This document shows, piece by piece, positions 11,131-21,947 of a stretch of DNA of 55,299 nucleotides. Made by a program: the position numbers and the translations under genes. Every line of letters begins with the position of its first letter. The stretch's first letter is position 1. The DNA is taken from assembly GCF_002999335.1 (NCBI RefSeq), contig NW_020312175.1, forward strand, positions 1-55,299, given 5' to 3'. The notes beneath the pieces are model-generated. The model made no database searches. It was not told where the DNA came from and was given only the letters and a program-made list of their open reading frames with translations. Source of the DNA: Cyclospora cayetanensis (Eukaryota; Apicomplexa; Conoidasida; Eucoccidiorida; Eimeriidae).

Positions 11131-13679
11131 ATGCCTAGCGGAGATGAGAGGAACGGAGTGCCGCTGTTGCCGCAGCAGCAGCAGCAGTTTCAGCACCAAC
11201 AACTGCAGCAACAGCAACAGCTGCAGCAACAGCAACAGCTGCAGCAACAGCAACAACCGCAGCAACACCAACAACTGCAGCAACAGCAACTGCTGCAGCA
11301 ACAGCATCAACTGCAGCAGAGTTCCCAGCAGCTGCTGAGTCATTCTCATCAGCAGGTGAAACAGCACATGCAGCACATGCAACCGCAGCCGCAACAGCAG
11401 CAGCACTTGCAGCAGCAACTGCTGCATTGGCAGCACCAACTGCAGCAGACAGCTGCCCCTGCTTCGCAGCGGCAGATCCTGCTGTCTCAGCAGCAGCACA
11501 TTCAACAACAGCAACTGTTGCAGCAGCAGCGACTGCGTGTTGCTCAGCAGCAGCAGCAGCTGCAACTGCATCTGAAGCAGCAACAGCTGCAACAGCAGCC
11601 ACAGCAGTATTTTGGTGGGCTGCCGCTTAGTGCACAGCAGCAGCAGCCGCCGCAGCCCATGATGACGCCACAGCAGCAGCAACAGCAGCACCAACTGCAG
11701 CAGCAGCAACAGCAGCACCAACTGCAGCAGCAGCAACAGCAGCACCAACTGCAGCTGCAGCAACAGCAGCACCAGCTGCAGCTGCAGCAACAGCAACAGC
11801 AGCTGCAGCAACAGCAACAGCAACTGCAGCAACAACAGCACCTGCAGCAACTGCAGCAGCAACAGCAGCAACAACAGATGTACATGCGCACACCGACGAT
11901 ACCAACTGCAAGTGGGCAAAAGCGTTGTGTGTGGCGTGAAGTGTAGATTTTGCATAGAAGCACCACCAGGTTCATGGGAAGGTGGTAGGAAGAGGCCTCC
12001 CAGCCTCCATCTTCCTGCATATCCAGCTGGTGTGACTGCGATTTATTTTTCGTGTAGAAATCGTTACGCTGTTTGTCTCCGCAGCTCCACTACCAGCCTA
12101 CTGCACTCCCAGTGAGGGGCCCCCCCCTCACGGGCGTAGCATGCCTGCCCCTGCAAGTCCAACGCTTGCAAGCCAAGGCAGTCGCAGCAGGATGCCTCCT
12201 TCTGGCACCAGCAGTGGTCGCTCCACCGGCAGCGCAGTCGGTTCAGCAGCGAGAGGAAGCTCTATCCAAGCCTTCAACAAGGGATCTCCCCGACAGCAGC
12301 AGCAGCAGCCCGTATCCAGTCGTGGGGGAGCCACCCACGCACGGGCAGCAAATGCATCGGGGGGGAAGACTCCCCAGCCTGCCCCCTCCCCCCCTCGTGC
12401 TGCGACTGCTCCTGTTGCAGCTGCTTCTCCACCCGCTGCTGCCGCTGCTGCTGCTGCTGCTGCTGCTGCATGCGGGGGGCAAGCGCCTCTTCCCACCCTC
12501 TCGCAGCAGCAGCACCAGCAGGAGCCTCCCCTACGCCGTCTCATCATGGCGCGAAGGGCGAGACTCCGTCTCAATCCTCTGTTCAGATATCTGCAGGGGC
12601 CCCTCAAGGGGGGGCCCCCTCCCGCGAAGGGGCCCCCCCCAGGAGACACCGGGGCGCAGCAGTCCAAACCGACGAGCCCTGCCCAGCAGGGGGCCCCCCC
12701 CGCTGCCATGGGGCCCCCCGAGGCAGGGGGGCCCCCCGAGGTGGCATCCGCCTCGGGGGAAGACGCAGGCAGCGCTGCAGGAGCGCCAGCTGCTCCTCCT
12801 GCGCCTCCTGCCACTCAGTCCTTCATCAGAGGCTGTGCTACTCCCGTAGACATAGACAAGTTTTACGAAGCCGCTGCTGCAGCTGCCTCTGCAGGCGCGG
12901 CTGCAGCAGCCTCAGCAGGCGTGATGACGACGGGAAGCGCAGCAGCAGCACCAGGCGGTCAGGCAGGAGAGGGGCAGAGCTGCGTTTCTTTGCTGGATAA
13001 GGCTATGCCAACCGCGGCAGCGACGGCTGTGAAGGAGGATTCCCTGCAGTGGTGCGTGCAGCAGATACAGCAAGTCTTGCAGCAGCATCCGGCGGCGGCA
13101 GCTGCCGCTGCAAAGCTGCGGGGGAACCGCCCAATGCTGCACCAAGCAATGTATGCGCATGCAGCCGCGGAGGCTCGCGGGTGGGCCCCGGGGGGGGGGC
13201 CCCCCACGGGGCCTTCAGGGGGCCCCTCACCTCCGCGAGATGCTTTGGGACGGTGGATGGACGTCGAGATGGCGCCACCCCCCCAGCAGCTGGAAGAAGT
13301 GCTGGTAGTGTTGGCTGCTGCAGTTAAAGTCTACGTTGTGGGTAAGCGGATCGTTGCGCTCTCCGGCAAGCCCTGCGGCTGAGGGAGGGCCTGCACTCTC
13401 CGCTGCGTGCCGGTGGCTGTGTGTGTGCAGCAGCCTCTGTCTTTTATCGCGCGTGTTTGCTGTGCTGTCTTTTGGCATGCAGAGCTGATTGCAGCTGCAG
13501 AGCAGCTGGAGGCGCTGGAGTTCGAGCAGTGTGGACCCCTTCTGGGGCCTATGCAGACGAGCTCTGAGGGCACACCTAGTAAAGCTCTAAAAAATTCCCA
13601 GCCGGAGGAGCCTCTCCCCATGCGCGTGCTGCTGCCGAATCACGTTCTCGAGGCAGCAAAGTCGCTGCAGCTGCTTTAG
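11131..13679 (+). CDS. Gln/Ala-rich protein with C-terminal TAF11-like histone fold
   Basis: Proposed exons are 11131-11911, 12085-13341 and 13483-13679, giving 744 residues. Exon 1 starts MPSGDERNG and is almost pure Gln with His/Leu. Exon 2 is Ala/Pro/Gly/Ser-rich with a poly-Ala run, then SLQWCVQQIQQVLQQHP and LEEVLVVLAAAVKVYVV. Exon 3 continues ELIAAAEQLEALEFEQCGPL and PNHVLEAAKSLQLL. The exon 2/3 product matches the second half of the TAF11 (TAFII28) fold, pattern I..AG.AKVFVGELVEEA...GPLxPxHxREAxRRL. TAF11 pairs with TAF13 in TFIID near TBP. The 13341/13483 junction is well supported. The exon 1/2 join (donor GCAA/GTGGGC, acceptor TCTCCGCAG) is less certain, and exon 1 could belong to a separate gene. 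The N-terminal half of the fold is not obvious. A further open stretch at about 13,751-13,892 (REWVALGYVQRRLQQRLGD) could be an alternative last exon. Confidence 0.5.
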
Positions 13680-15411
13680 GACGTACGAAGTTGAGGGGGC
13701 AGGGGAGGCGCTGAAAAATCCGAGTTTTCTTTCGTGACCGTGCGTTGCAGTGCAGTCAGGGAGTGGGTGGCGCTGGGGTATGTCCAGCGGCGTTTGCAGC
13801 AGCGGCTAGGGGACGTGCTACATACGCTTTTAGAGGGTTGCTTTAGGCTGCCTGCTTTGCGTTTCTCCGCCCTGCCAGGCGAAACCGACTTTTAGCTAGC
13901 TCCTTAGCTAGCTACGGGTAGGCAGGCCCTCAGTAGGAGGAGGACTCTTAGTTTGGAGCCCGTTGGCAATCGATGGCTGCTGCCCTTGTGGCGCAAGAAG
14001 GTTACGGCGTCGGCTGATCTCGACGCAGGCAATAGATAGCTGGACCCCAAACAAATCGTGTTGAGCGGCTAGAGATAAAGACGACGGCCCTTTTGCCATA
14101 GAGCAAAGAAAGCAGGAAGTCGCAAAGAAAGCAGGAAGTCTGAAGCGCATTTGACTCCATGCATGCGGAGGGCCACCCACCTGTTGTCTTTTTACGAAGG
14201 CAGCTGGTTGGTGCTTGGCTAAGGCTTTTCACGCCGGATCGAACTTCTACGCCCGCGGACAAAACATGGCGCTAGCTTTTTTTGTCGCTAGCGAACTAGC
14301 ACCGCCTCGGGGAGGGTAGGAGTGGCGAGGGGGGGAAGGGCGGGTGTCAGAGGCGGGAAGAACGGGCTGTGGGCGGGAGACTGGTGCATGCAGAGCAGCC
14401 AGCTTCTTTGCTGCTCTATCTCTGGTTTGTGCTGTCACGTGGATCGCTGTATAAGACCAGCGCAAAAAGCCTGCTTATTCATGCACATACTTCAAGGAGC
14501 AGGTCGTCTTATGAAAGGGCGCCCGACACTCCCTGGGGCTTGCTGATGTTTCGTCCGCCTTCCAGCGAGCCAAGTTACTCGTAAGCTCTTTTCTACGCCC
14601 CTTTATAGAGGTAGCTTAGAATCAGTAGAGAAACGATCGATTCATTTGGCTGTTCGGATGCCTTACTTCTTTCATAGCACTGTTGGCTCGATAGAAGAAG
14701 AAACAGTGCACGCCATGCGTGCGCGCTGAGTGCTATGTGCAACTTGCTGCGAGTACTCCGAGTTTCTAGCGGATGCAGCGACGCCTCCCCTAGAAGCCTT
14801 TTTCTTCTACCCCCCTCTTGCCCCCCTGCCCCTCGTGCCGGGGATTACGGGTGGTTTAGCGTTGTAGAGAATGGCGAGAGTTCCTTCGCAGGAACCATCG
14901 GCAGCTTTCTGTCAAGGTGGCTTAAGCGTCTAGAGTGCAGAGACTTTGATTGGAGACCTCTTCCTGGTCTCCTTCGCCTGCCTGCCCTTGCTCTGCTCCA
15001 CATGCCGATCGCTATTGGATATCCCTTGTAAAAATTGCCTATTTCGCGCGACCCCACTTTCTACGGCTGCTGCTGGAAGTCTAGAGGACTTTTATCTGAC
15101 TTTTTCTTCAGCGGCATCTGGCGTCTTCAGCTGGATGCAGCTCAGTGCAGTCGGCTCTTTGTCAAGGGTTTTGCTTTCACGCGCAAGAGCCCACTGGCTT
15201 TATATGCCCCTGGTTTACGGGTGCCTCGTGTCTAGGTATTTGAGCCTGAAGCGTCGACAAGAGCTTTGGCAAGACTTCCCTTGTGGCAATGCTAGCTAGT
15301 AGTGTTAAGGCCTCTCCGTGTTGGGGTGGAGGGGTGCTGTCTTTTCTATGCGGGATGCGTGAAAGGGCACAAAAAAATATGAGCTTCTCTCTCCCCTCCT
15401 GCAGAGCCCAG
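13680..15411. other. Stretch without an assignable gene
   Basis: A + frame at about 13,751-13,892 may be an alternative exon of the gene before it. Two overlapping + frames at 14,735-15,031 and 14,946-15,299 have Leu/Ser/Cys-rich translations I do not recognise. A small direct duplication (GCAAAGAAAGCAGGAAGTC) lies at about 14,103-14,140. Confidence 0.45.
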
Positions 15412-15855
15412 CTAATGCACAAACTCGTATTCGCCCCTCTGCAAGCCAGCAGCCTCTGCCAAGCAGGGATTGCCGTAAGTTTTGCCGGTCTTAATATCCA
15501 CCACTGGGCGGTACTCCAATGTGCAAGCGACGGCTGAGAGGCAGATACAGATACAAAGCAGCACTAGTCTTTCAAACGGATACTTCAAAGTTTGCCCATG
15601 ACGCAAACAGAGAGACACCACAGGTGCGCTGGGCAAGTGCAGACAAGCCTTTGAAAGACCACGGGAGGAAAGACATAGCGGCAAGTTACATTCCTGACCT
15701 TCTTTCTCCTCTTCCGTAAGAGGACCCCTTAACACAGCCTCCAGTTCTTCCTGAGGCGTCAGTGGTCGGGAAGGGCTTGATAGATGCTCTTCAGACGCCA
15801 TTGCTACCAGCGCGCAGCCAGCGAGGCACACAAACATCAGGCGGAGAGAATGCAT
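15412..15855 (-). CDS. Small secreted Kazal-like protein, 92 residues
   Basis: Two exons, 15855-15699 and 15533-15412, join in phase (GAAG/GTCAGG donor, CCTCTCAG acceptor). Residues 1-20 (MHSLRLMFVCLAGCALVAMA) are a clear signal peptide, followed by an acidic linker (SEEHLSS..EELEAVL..TEEEKE). The second exon encodes ACTLEYRPVVDIKTGKTYGN then PCLAEAAGL, which follows the Kazal core C..xYxPVCG.DGxTYxNxCxAxxAG. Only two of the usual six Cys are present; the Cys after PV is replaced, so it may be a degenerate or cysteine-poor inhibitor-like domain. Kazal proteins bind serine proteases, and coccidia secrete several; inhibition here is inference. A start seven codons upstream (15876) is possible, but the signal peptide fits 15855 better. 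Confidence 0.6.
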   Translation of the reverse strand: MHSLRLMFVCLAGCALVAMASEEHLSSPSRPLTPQEELEAVLRGPLTEEEKEGQECNLPLCLSSRGLSKACLHLPSAPVVSLCLRHGQTLKYPFERLVLLCICICLSAVACTLEYRPVVDIKTGKTYGNPCLAEAAGLQRGEYEFVH

Positions 15856-17430
15856 CGCTACCTCGTGAGTACGCAATGCTTCCTATCCTGTGAACAGCGC
15901 CGCCACACCCGACAGGATATGCACAGATCACTACGCATGAGGGAAGTAAGAAAGCCCTCTTGATCAGCATTGCACGTTCCCCGGAAGGTTGCGCAAGACG
16001 GCTGGTGCAACCGCACGAAGGTAGGTAACAGCAGCGGCAGCACCGACAAAAGCAGCAGTAAAAACAACAAATGTGGCTCACACAGGCAGTCGTGGAGCTT
16101 AATGGCTGCTTTAGCGTTGCGAGTCTTCACAGGCCACCGATACGCTTGAAAACGGCCGTGCCGTCGCCAGGGGAGAAAAGGGCAGAAAGGAGGAACAGCG
16201 AGAGTAAACCAGTAAAAGTGCGCGAATAAAAGCAAACGACTTGACTTTAGTCGATACAACAGGAAAACGGAACGTAACTCGCGAGAAGGATGCCACCTTC
16301 CCGTTGCCGCTCAAGGGCTGGCAAGATCGGTCTGCTCTACGACATCACAGAATTACAGTGCGCTGCTGTTGCTTTCCTGGTACATTCCCGGTTTGAGATG
16401 CCACTTGATCGCCTCAGGTTTTGCGTAGTCAAAACAGATACTAATGCGATATCAAGGTCTGAAAGAGGATGCGGGCATGCGCAAACCAACCATCGAAGGC
16501 CATCGGTCAGTTAGGGGTTATCTCGGCGGCAGGATGCAGCCGTTCGTATCCCAACAAGCTGAGCAGAAACTGTTAACAAGCCCCTTTAGCTATTTTACAT
16601 GCTAAAGAATCTCCTGAAACTGCACACCTGTGGGCGCGTTCAAGCTGACATCCTTCTAGGGCTCTCAGCAACACCGGTGCGCAACACGTCACCCGACTAA
16701 CGGTGTCATCCCTCTTCGTAGATGTTGTGTTTCTAAAGGACTTCATCGCTCGTGCCCTCTAAAAATAGCTCAGAACACGCGGAGCTTCAAGTGTAGGTTG
16801 CCAGGCCCCCCTACGGCAGGCGCGTGTGCTTTTGATGGTCACCCCGATGGACAGAGGGACCCCTGAAGGGTCAATACATCAAAGCATTCGCTGGGGTGCA
16901 CTTTGGGGGTTTCTTCGTTCTGAAGACACGGAGTTACTTCAGGTGGCTTAAGGCCAGGGAGCTCTCCAGTCGCCCCCGTTGGTATCCTCGACAGGGTGCT
17001 ACCTGCATCTGCATTGGGTGCGGGAGTGCTGCAGTGGCCTCGCCCCCTAAATATAGCGCCACTTAGAGGGCGCCTAGTCCCTAAAGCACTTGAATCCCTT
17101 TTATACTGAGTAGATAGAGGATGTTTCAGTTGGCGGACGCCTCCCTGGGCCGCTAGTGCGCCTCCTCGCCGTCACGTAGAGCCTTTGGCCCTAACAGCTA
17201 CACATTTGCTATTGGAAGCCGCCCTGATAAGTGGTGCGAGCATCTCGTTTCATGGTCGCGGAAGATCCGAACGGTCTTCCTGCTGGAGTTGCCGTCCTGA
17301 GCCCTCGTGATGCGTGTACTAGAAAGCAACAGCTGCTGCAGCTGCATCTTTTCCGACAGCCCAAGCTGCTGCAATGCAGAAACTTGGCCCCTAGGGAGCA
17401 ACAAAGTGTTGAGGGAAGATACTTTGGCAA
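15856..17430. other. Stretch without an assignable gene
   Basis: No long frame or motif was found from 16,520 to 17,200. A minus-strand Cys/Leu-rich frame at about 15,858-16,259 lies directly upstream of the Kazal-like gene and is more likely its promoter or leader. The 3' untranslated region of the JmjC gene is expected just below 17,430. Confidence 0.5.
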
Positions 17431-20400
17431 CTAGGCTGCAGTGAACCAGTTCGAGATTGAAATGCTTGGGGTGTCGGCCTTCACGAAATGCCACCAGCCC
17501 TTCGGAATGAAGAGACAGTCCCCTGGGCCTAAGAGCGCGTCGTACCCCTCCGTCTCCGTGAAAAAGCGTCCAAAGCTCTCCTCATACTCCTTGTAGACCT
17601 CTGAAGGGAGACTCTCTGCCTCAACTAAAGAACTCGGAAGACTCGACGTGTTGCGAAGCAGCCCCTGTAGCAGCAGCAGCAGCAGCACCCCCTCCCCCCC
17701 ACACACAGCGTACATAAAACGACCCTCGCTCCTCCCTCCTCTGCCCCCCCCGCGCTCACTCCCGCTTGCACCACCTGTCACCTTAGCGGTGAGACCTAAA
17801 GACGCCTCTCATGCACACTGTCACTCATCGACAGCGAGCGCCTTTTTTGGACTCAACCCGCATGGTGAGCCATGGCCACCCACACACATGTACTGAGCCG
17901 CTCATGCATGCAACAGGCCCTGTGCTCTCGGAAGGCACGTGCCTTCCAAGGGTCTTTACAGCTTTCACTGCTCAAGACTTTGTAGAGCCACTAGAGCTGA
18001 CGCGCGCAGAAGAGGCACTACGGATTCGGCTGGGCGTATATACGGAGAAGGCACAAGAAACAAGAGGAGCGAATGACCTGTTGAAAGGGATACAAGGCCT
18101 CCGTTTGATTGGGAGAGAAGAGCTGCATGCGTTTCCAACCGACAACCTGCACGAAGAGATTCTCGCTGTTGTCGGTATGCAGAGGCGACACCGTTCCCGC
18201 GGGGCCCACCCAAACCAAGCGCGTTGTCTCTGTCTCTGCGCCTGCACAACCACAGCCATAGCAGCGGTGCGACAGCAGCAGTCAGATCGTGCGTGGCAGA
18301 GCAAATTGACGAGAAAATGGAAGTCGTCAACTGAATTCCCTGAGCCGAGTGAACGTACACGCCTCGATAAGATCTGGGAGCGGTGCCTCCTTCGCAAGGA
18401 AGGGCAAGTGCTCTAGCAGCGCATGCTGCGCTAAATACCCAACGGGGCCCCCAGCGGACGACGGGGGCCCCTCTGTAGCACACATGGCAGCGGCACACAG
18501 AGTCAGCCGTCCTTGATGTTGCGCGCAACTCCCCATTAGCGGCGGCGACCCGCCAGGCGTCCCCTACTCCCCTTCTTCCCCCAACTGTTGCCGCTCTCGA
18601 AAAACAGAAGCAGCAGCTGCGGAGCAGCTCCCCCAGGCTCTACAAGGCACATGCGCAGCCCTCGCTGCATGCACGCCCTCGTCGCCTGTACAGCAGCGCA
18701 TGCAACGCAAGTTACTCCGCGGTGCGATAAACTCGTTGTAGAAATCTTCGAAAGCCATCAGCCGCTGCGTCCAGCCCTCCTCCGCATACGAGCTCCCTAA
18801 ATCAACAGCAGAATCAGCAACGGCTCCAAATGGCAGTAACAGCGAGACGTGCATGCACGCCGAGGGGATCCCGTTGGCTTGCCGGGGGGAGGTGGGAGGC
18901 GGCGAGGAGGAGAGACTCAGACAGCAGTCGCAGTCAACACCAGACAGACGGAGACGCTGCACTCCACCAGGCAGCGGCAACGGCTGCAGACGCCAGCGCA
19001 CAGATTCGACTCCGCGTCAGACAGCAGAGCCTTCGCGGCACTCACCAATTTCCACGGGAACAAGGCGATGCCCCAGACGTCTCCGGAGACGGCTCCAATC
19101 TGACCACAGCTTGACGCAAGGCCATGTTCGCGCCGCTCCTGAATCCGCACCGAACGAAACCTCTACCCCTTGACATTTAGCCTCAGGCTCCAGCCACCTG
19201 TCCTCAATAATGTCACAGGCCAGCGCCGCACTTACCGCGGAGGATCAGGGGTTTCTGCTTGTGCAGATAAGACACCAGAAACTCCTCGAAGTCAATAGCT
19301 GCAGAGAGACAGACAGACGGGCAGGCAGGCAGAGCATCCGCGCCAAACCCTAGCCGTGCAAGCAGCCTCTCTAGGACTGACCAGAGAAGAACTCCCCCAG
19401 GCCCTTCTTCGCGAGTCGCAGGCAGGCAAACACAGCGAAGGCAGCAAGCTGTGGCAAAGAAGCTCTACCTGTCCTTTCCTCCACGGAACCTCGCCGTCTG
19501 CGAATGAGCACCTGAGGCAGATCCGAATGCTCGTGCGCCGAAGCCTCGCCAAGAGCTGTCTTGAGGCTCTCCGCGTCTTCAGAGCCTCGGGGGATCTCCC
19601 CCCCCCCTTCCTGGCACGAGGCGACAACGGCTTCGCAAGACGCAGCCAAGCGCCCAGGCACGGCAGCGTCCCTGCTGCTGCTGCTCCCACCACTACCACG
19701 GGTGTTTGGCGAGGCGTTCCGCTGGCGCTGCTGCTGGAGCTTCAGCAGCTGGTCTCGCAGATCGTCGAACGCAGCAGCGGCAGCCGTAAGGGGCCCGTAG
19801 AGGCGAATCTTGGGGCCCCCCATAATAAGGCCTGCCTCGCGAGCACGCCGCACCCGCACGCCGTAGAGCCTCGATCTCACAGGAAAGAAGGGAGCCAGGA
19901 GGCTGTAAGTCACAACAGGGAGGGAGACAAAGGAGCGGCGCTCACCCAAATCCACATATCGAAATCCAAGGCGCAGACCCTCTTCCGCCGTCTGCGACAG
20001 ATCGGCATGCACCGCTTCCGACGCTGTCGCCGTCCTGTCTGCCGCAGGAGCCGCTGGCGGGACTGTTGCCTGTGGCGCACTTCCCGCTGCTGCGTGTTTT
20101 TCCGCCGCAGCAACCGCCACAGCGGCACTCGAGACGTAGCAGAAGCTGAGGAGAATGCAGGCAACGGCAAAGGCCTCACGGCACCAGAGCGGCACGGCTT
20201 CCCAGTGGCCAGTGTGCAGCCTGCGGAGCATCGCACGCCCAGGCGAAGCGCGGAAAAGTCTCGAAAAAAGTGCCAACTCCAGTGCGAAAAAGGCAACAGG
20301 AGGGTCACATGTACGGCTGCTGGAGGGGGCCCCTCACCGGGTCCACGAGAGTTCGTGGAGGTTCTTAGAGGCCTCGTGAAGCGCCTCAAGAGCAGCGCGT

Positions 20401-20870
20401 TCTTCGGCTGAAGAGAGCTCTTTCCCGCAGAGTCGGCTTGCACTGCTAATGCGCGGCTGCTCGGGAGACCACCAGACAGGTCCCTCCTTGCTGAACAAGA
20501 TCTCCGGCCCTTCGGAGATGCCTCGAACAGTGCAGAGGCCTTCTGTGGCAGCTTCCTGCAGAAGCGCGACAAGCCCTCCTTCCTGCAGCCGCGGAGGAGG
20601 TGAACGCAGGAGGGCAGAAGCAGCCCAGAGACAGCTGCTAAGAGACCAGCGTTCCGAAGGAGCTACTTCGGCCCCCCCCCCTGCAGAAGAATCCGAATCG
20701 CAGGAACGGCAGAAATACGCTGCAGGGCAGGGCTGCGTAGCCGGGAGAAGAAGCAGCAGACTCTGAAGCCGCCACGGCAAAAGGCAGGCAACGAACCGCA
20801 GAGGCGGATACCACGACAAAGGCAGGCAACGAACCGCAGAGGCGGATACCACGACAATGCGGTGATCCAA
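17431..20870 (-). CDS. KDM8: JMJD5/KDM8-type JmjC oxygenase
   Basis: An Fe(II)/2-oxoglutarate-dependent oxygenase of the JMJD5 family, described in animals as an arginyl C3-hydroxylase and earlier as an H3K36me2 demethylase. Nine exons join in frame: 20870-20338, 20220-19946, 19831-19469, 19298-19236, 19138-19046, 18796-18716, 18472-18359, 18241-18078 and 17664-17431. The N-domain reads TRLHTGHWEAVPLWCREAFA and later DLGLIMGG. The JmjC part reads KPLILRGAARTWPCVKLW, LVPVEIGSSYAEEGWTQRLM, VGYLAQHALLEHLP, WVGPAGTVSPLHTDNSENLF, LFSPNQTEALYPF, GDCLFIPKGWWHFV and SISISNWF. The iron ligands HTD (18,172-18,180) and the distal His (17,488-17,490) are present. Poly-Ala/Gln/Ser inserts enlarge exon 19831-19469. 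The 5' end is uncertain: the frame begins at 20870, but its first 60 residues overlap a 38-bp tandem duplication, and an upstream exon may exist at 21.0-21.3 kb. Confidence 0.9.
20779..20858. repeat. 38-bp tandem duplication
   Basis: AAAGGCAGGCAACGAACCGC followed by AGAGGCGGATACCACGAC occurs twice in direct succession. It overlaps the assumed first residues of the JmjC gene, which is one reason to doubt that start. Confidence 0.85.
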
Positions 20871-20919
20871 GCCTACGTCTTATTACGCATCCCGAAAGAT
20901 CGCTGGGCTTTAGGTTCCG

Positions 20920-21327
20920 CTAGGGAAGCGGAAGGCGAACAATGCAGTGCCTCGACGAAAGCAAAAGGTGTAGCAGCAAAAACAGCGGCAAAAACAGCGG
21001 CAGCAGAGTAAACTTGCCCGCTGAAATCTCGTCTGCGAGGGTCTGCATCTCCTCGGCAGTTATTCCTGCGGCGGCGCAAAGGCTCCTAAAGGCCTCTCTA
21101 AGCCCAAGGGGAAACAAGCCAATAGGGGGGCCCCTCGCCTGGTTAATGGAGGGACTCTGCTGGGGGGAGGGCCCGGAGGGGGCCCCAGGGGGGCCCTCTC
21201 GTGCCTCCAGCGCTCTCCGTACCGGCGCAGACTCAGCAGAATGAGGCTGTTGAATCGGTTCCCCAGGTGGCCCTTCCAGAGGGGGCCCCCGCAGTGGAGC
21301 GCTGTCTGAGCAGGGGCACCCTTCCAT
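20920..21327 (-). CDS. Possible upstream exon or small gene, unrecognised
   Basis: An open frame starts at ATG 21327 (MEGCPCSDSAPLRGPP). It has a Pro/Gly-rich stretch coded by GGGGCCCC-type runs, then PLGLREAFRSLCAAAGITAE and EMQTLADEISAGKFT, which looks like folded, helical protein, and ends in a Leu-rich tail that is probably intronic. It lies directly upstream of and in the same orientation as the JmjC gene, so it may be its first coding exon; the alternative is a separate short gene. I recognise no family. Confidence 0.3.
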   Translation of the reverse strand: MEGCPCSDSAPLRGPPLEGPPGEPIQQPHSAESAPVRRALEAREGPPGAPSGPSPQQSPSINQARGPPIGLFPLGLREAFRSLCAAAGITAEEMQTLADEISAGKFTLLPLFLPLFLLLHLLLSSRHCIVRLPLP

Positions 21328-21947
21328 GAGATGCTTCCTCTACACTGCCTGGCTGATAGCGGCGAAACCAGGACTGTTGAGGAGCAGCCACTGGCGCTCA
21401 GGGTACTGCAGAAGGGTCAAAGGCATGCCTCGGGGATTGGAGGCGCCGGAAGATCAAGGGAGTGACCGCAGCAGGAAGTGTCGATACACCCCGTCAGCAA
21501 AGCGGCACACAGGCACCCGAAAGGGCCCTCTTGACTCTCTTCTTGGTTGTGAAACGAAGCCAATTGGTTTGCAACACTATTTCGAACTCACCACGGCTGT
21601 AGGCTGCCTCAATGTAGGGCCCCTACGGGGTCGGTTTCCCACCAGGGGCCCTCGCGTTCTCGGGGGGCCCTCCAGTTCCTCGACCGCCCAAATGGCTCCT
21701 TCTACCCTTAACGACCGCCCCAAAAGCCTCATAAGGATCCGTATACGCCTTTTTGAACATCATTTTCAACGAATAAGAGGCGATTGGAGCCTCTTTATAG
21801 GGCTCCGCGGGGTCTTCCTGCGGGGCAGCTGTCTGTCCACCAGCCTTCCAGAGAGGACCTTATTCACCAATGGCTGGCAGCGAAGCAGCAGCAGCACTTG
21901 TAGCCGCGTGAACGTGTAAGCATCCTGGCGACGCGCTTTCTAGCCAG

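Noticed and set aside
11062..12020. Minus-strand frame of about 300 codons, mostly Leu, and other Ala- or Cys-rich frames
   Set aside because: These are the complement and shifted frames of the poly-Gln exon on plus.
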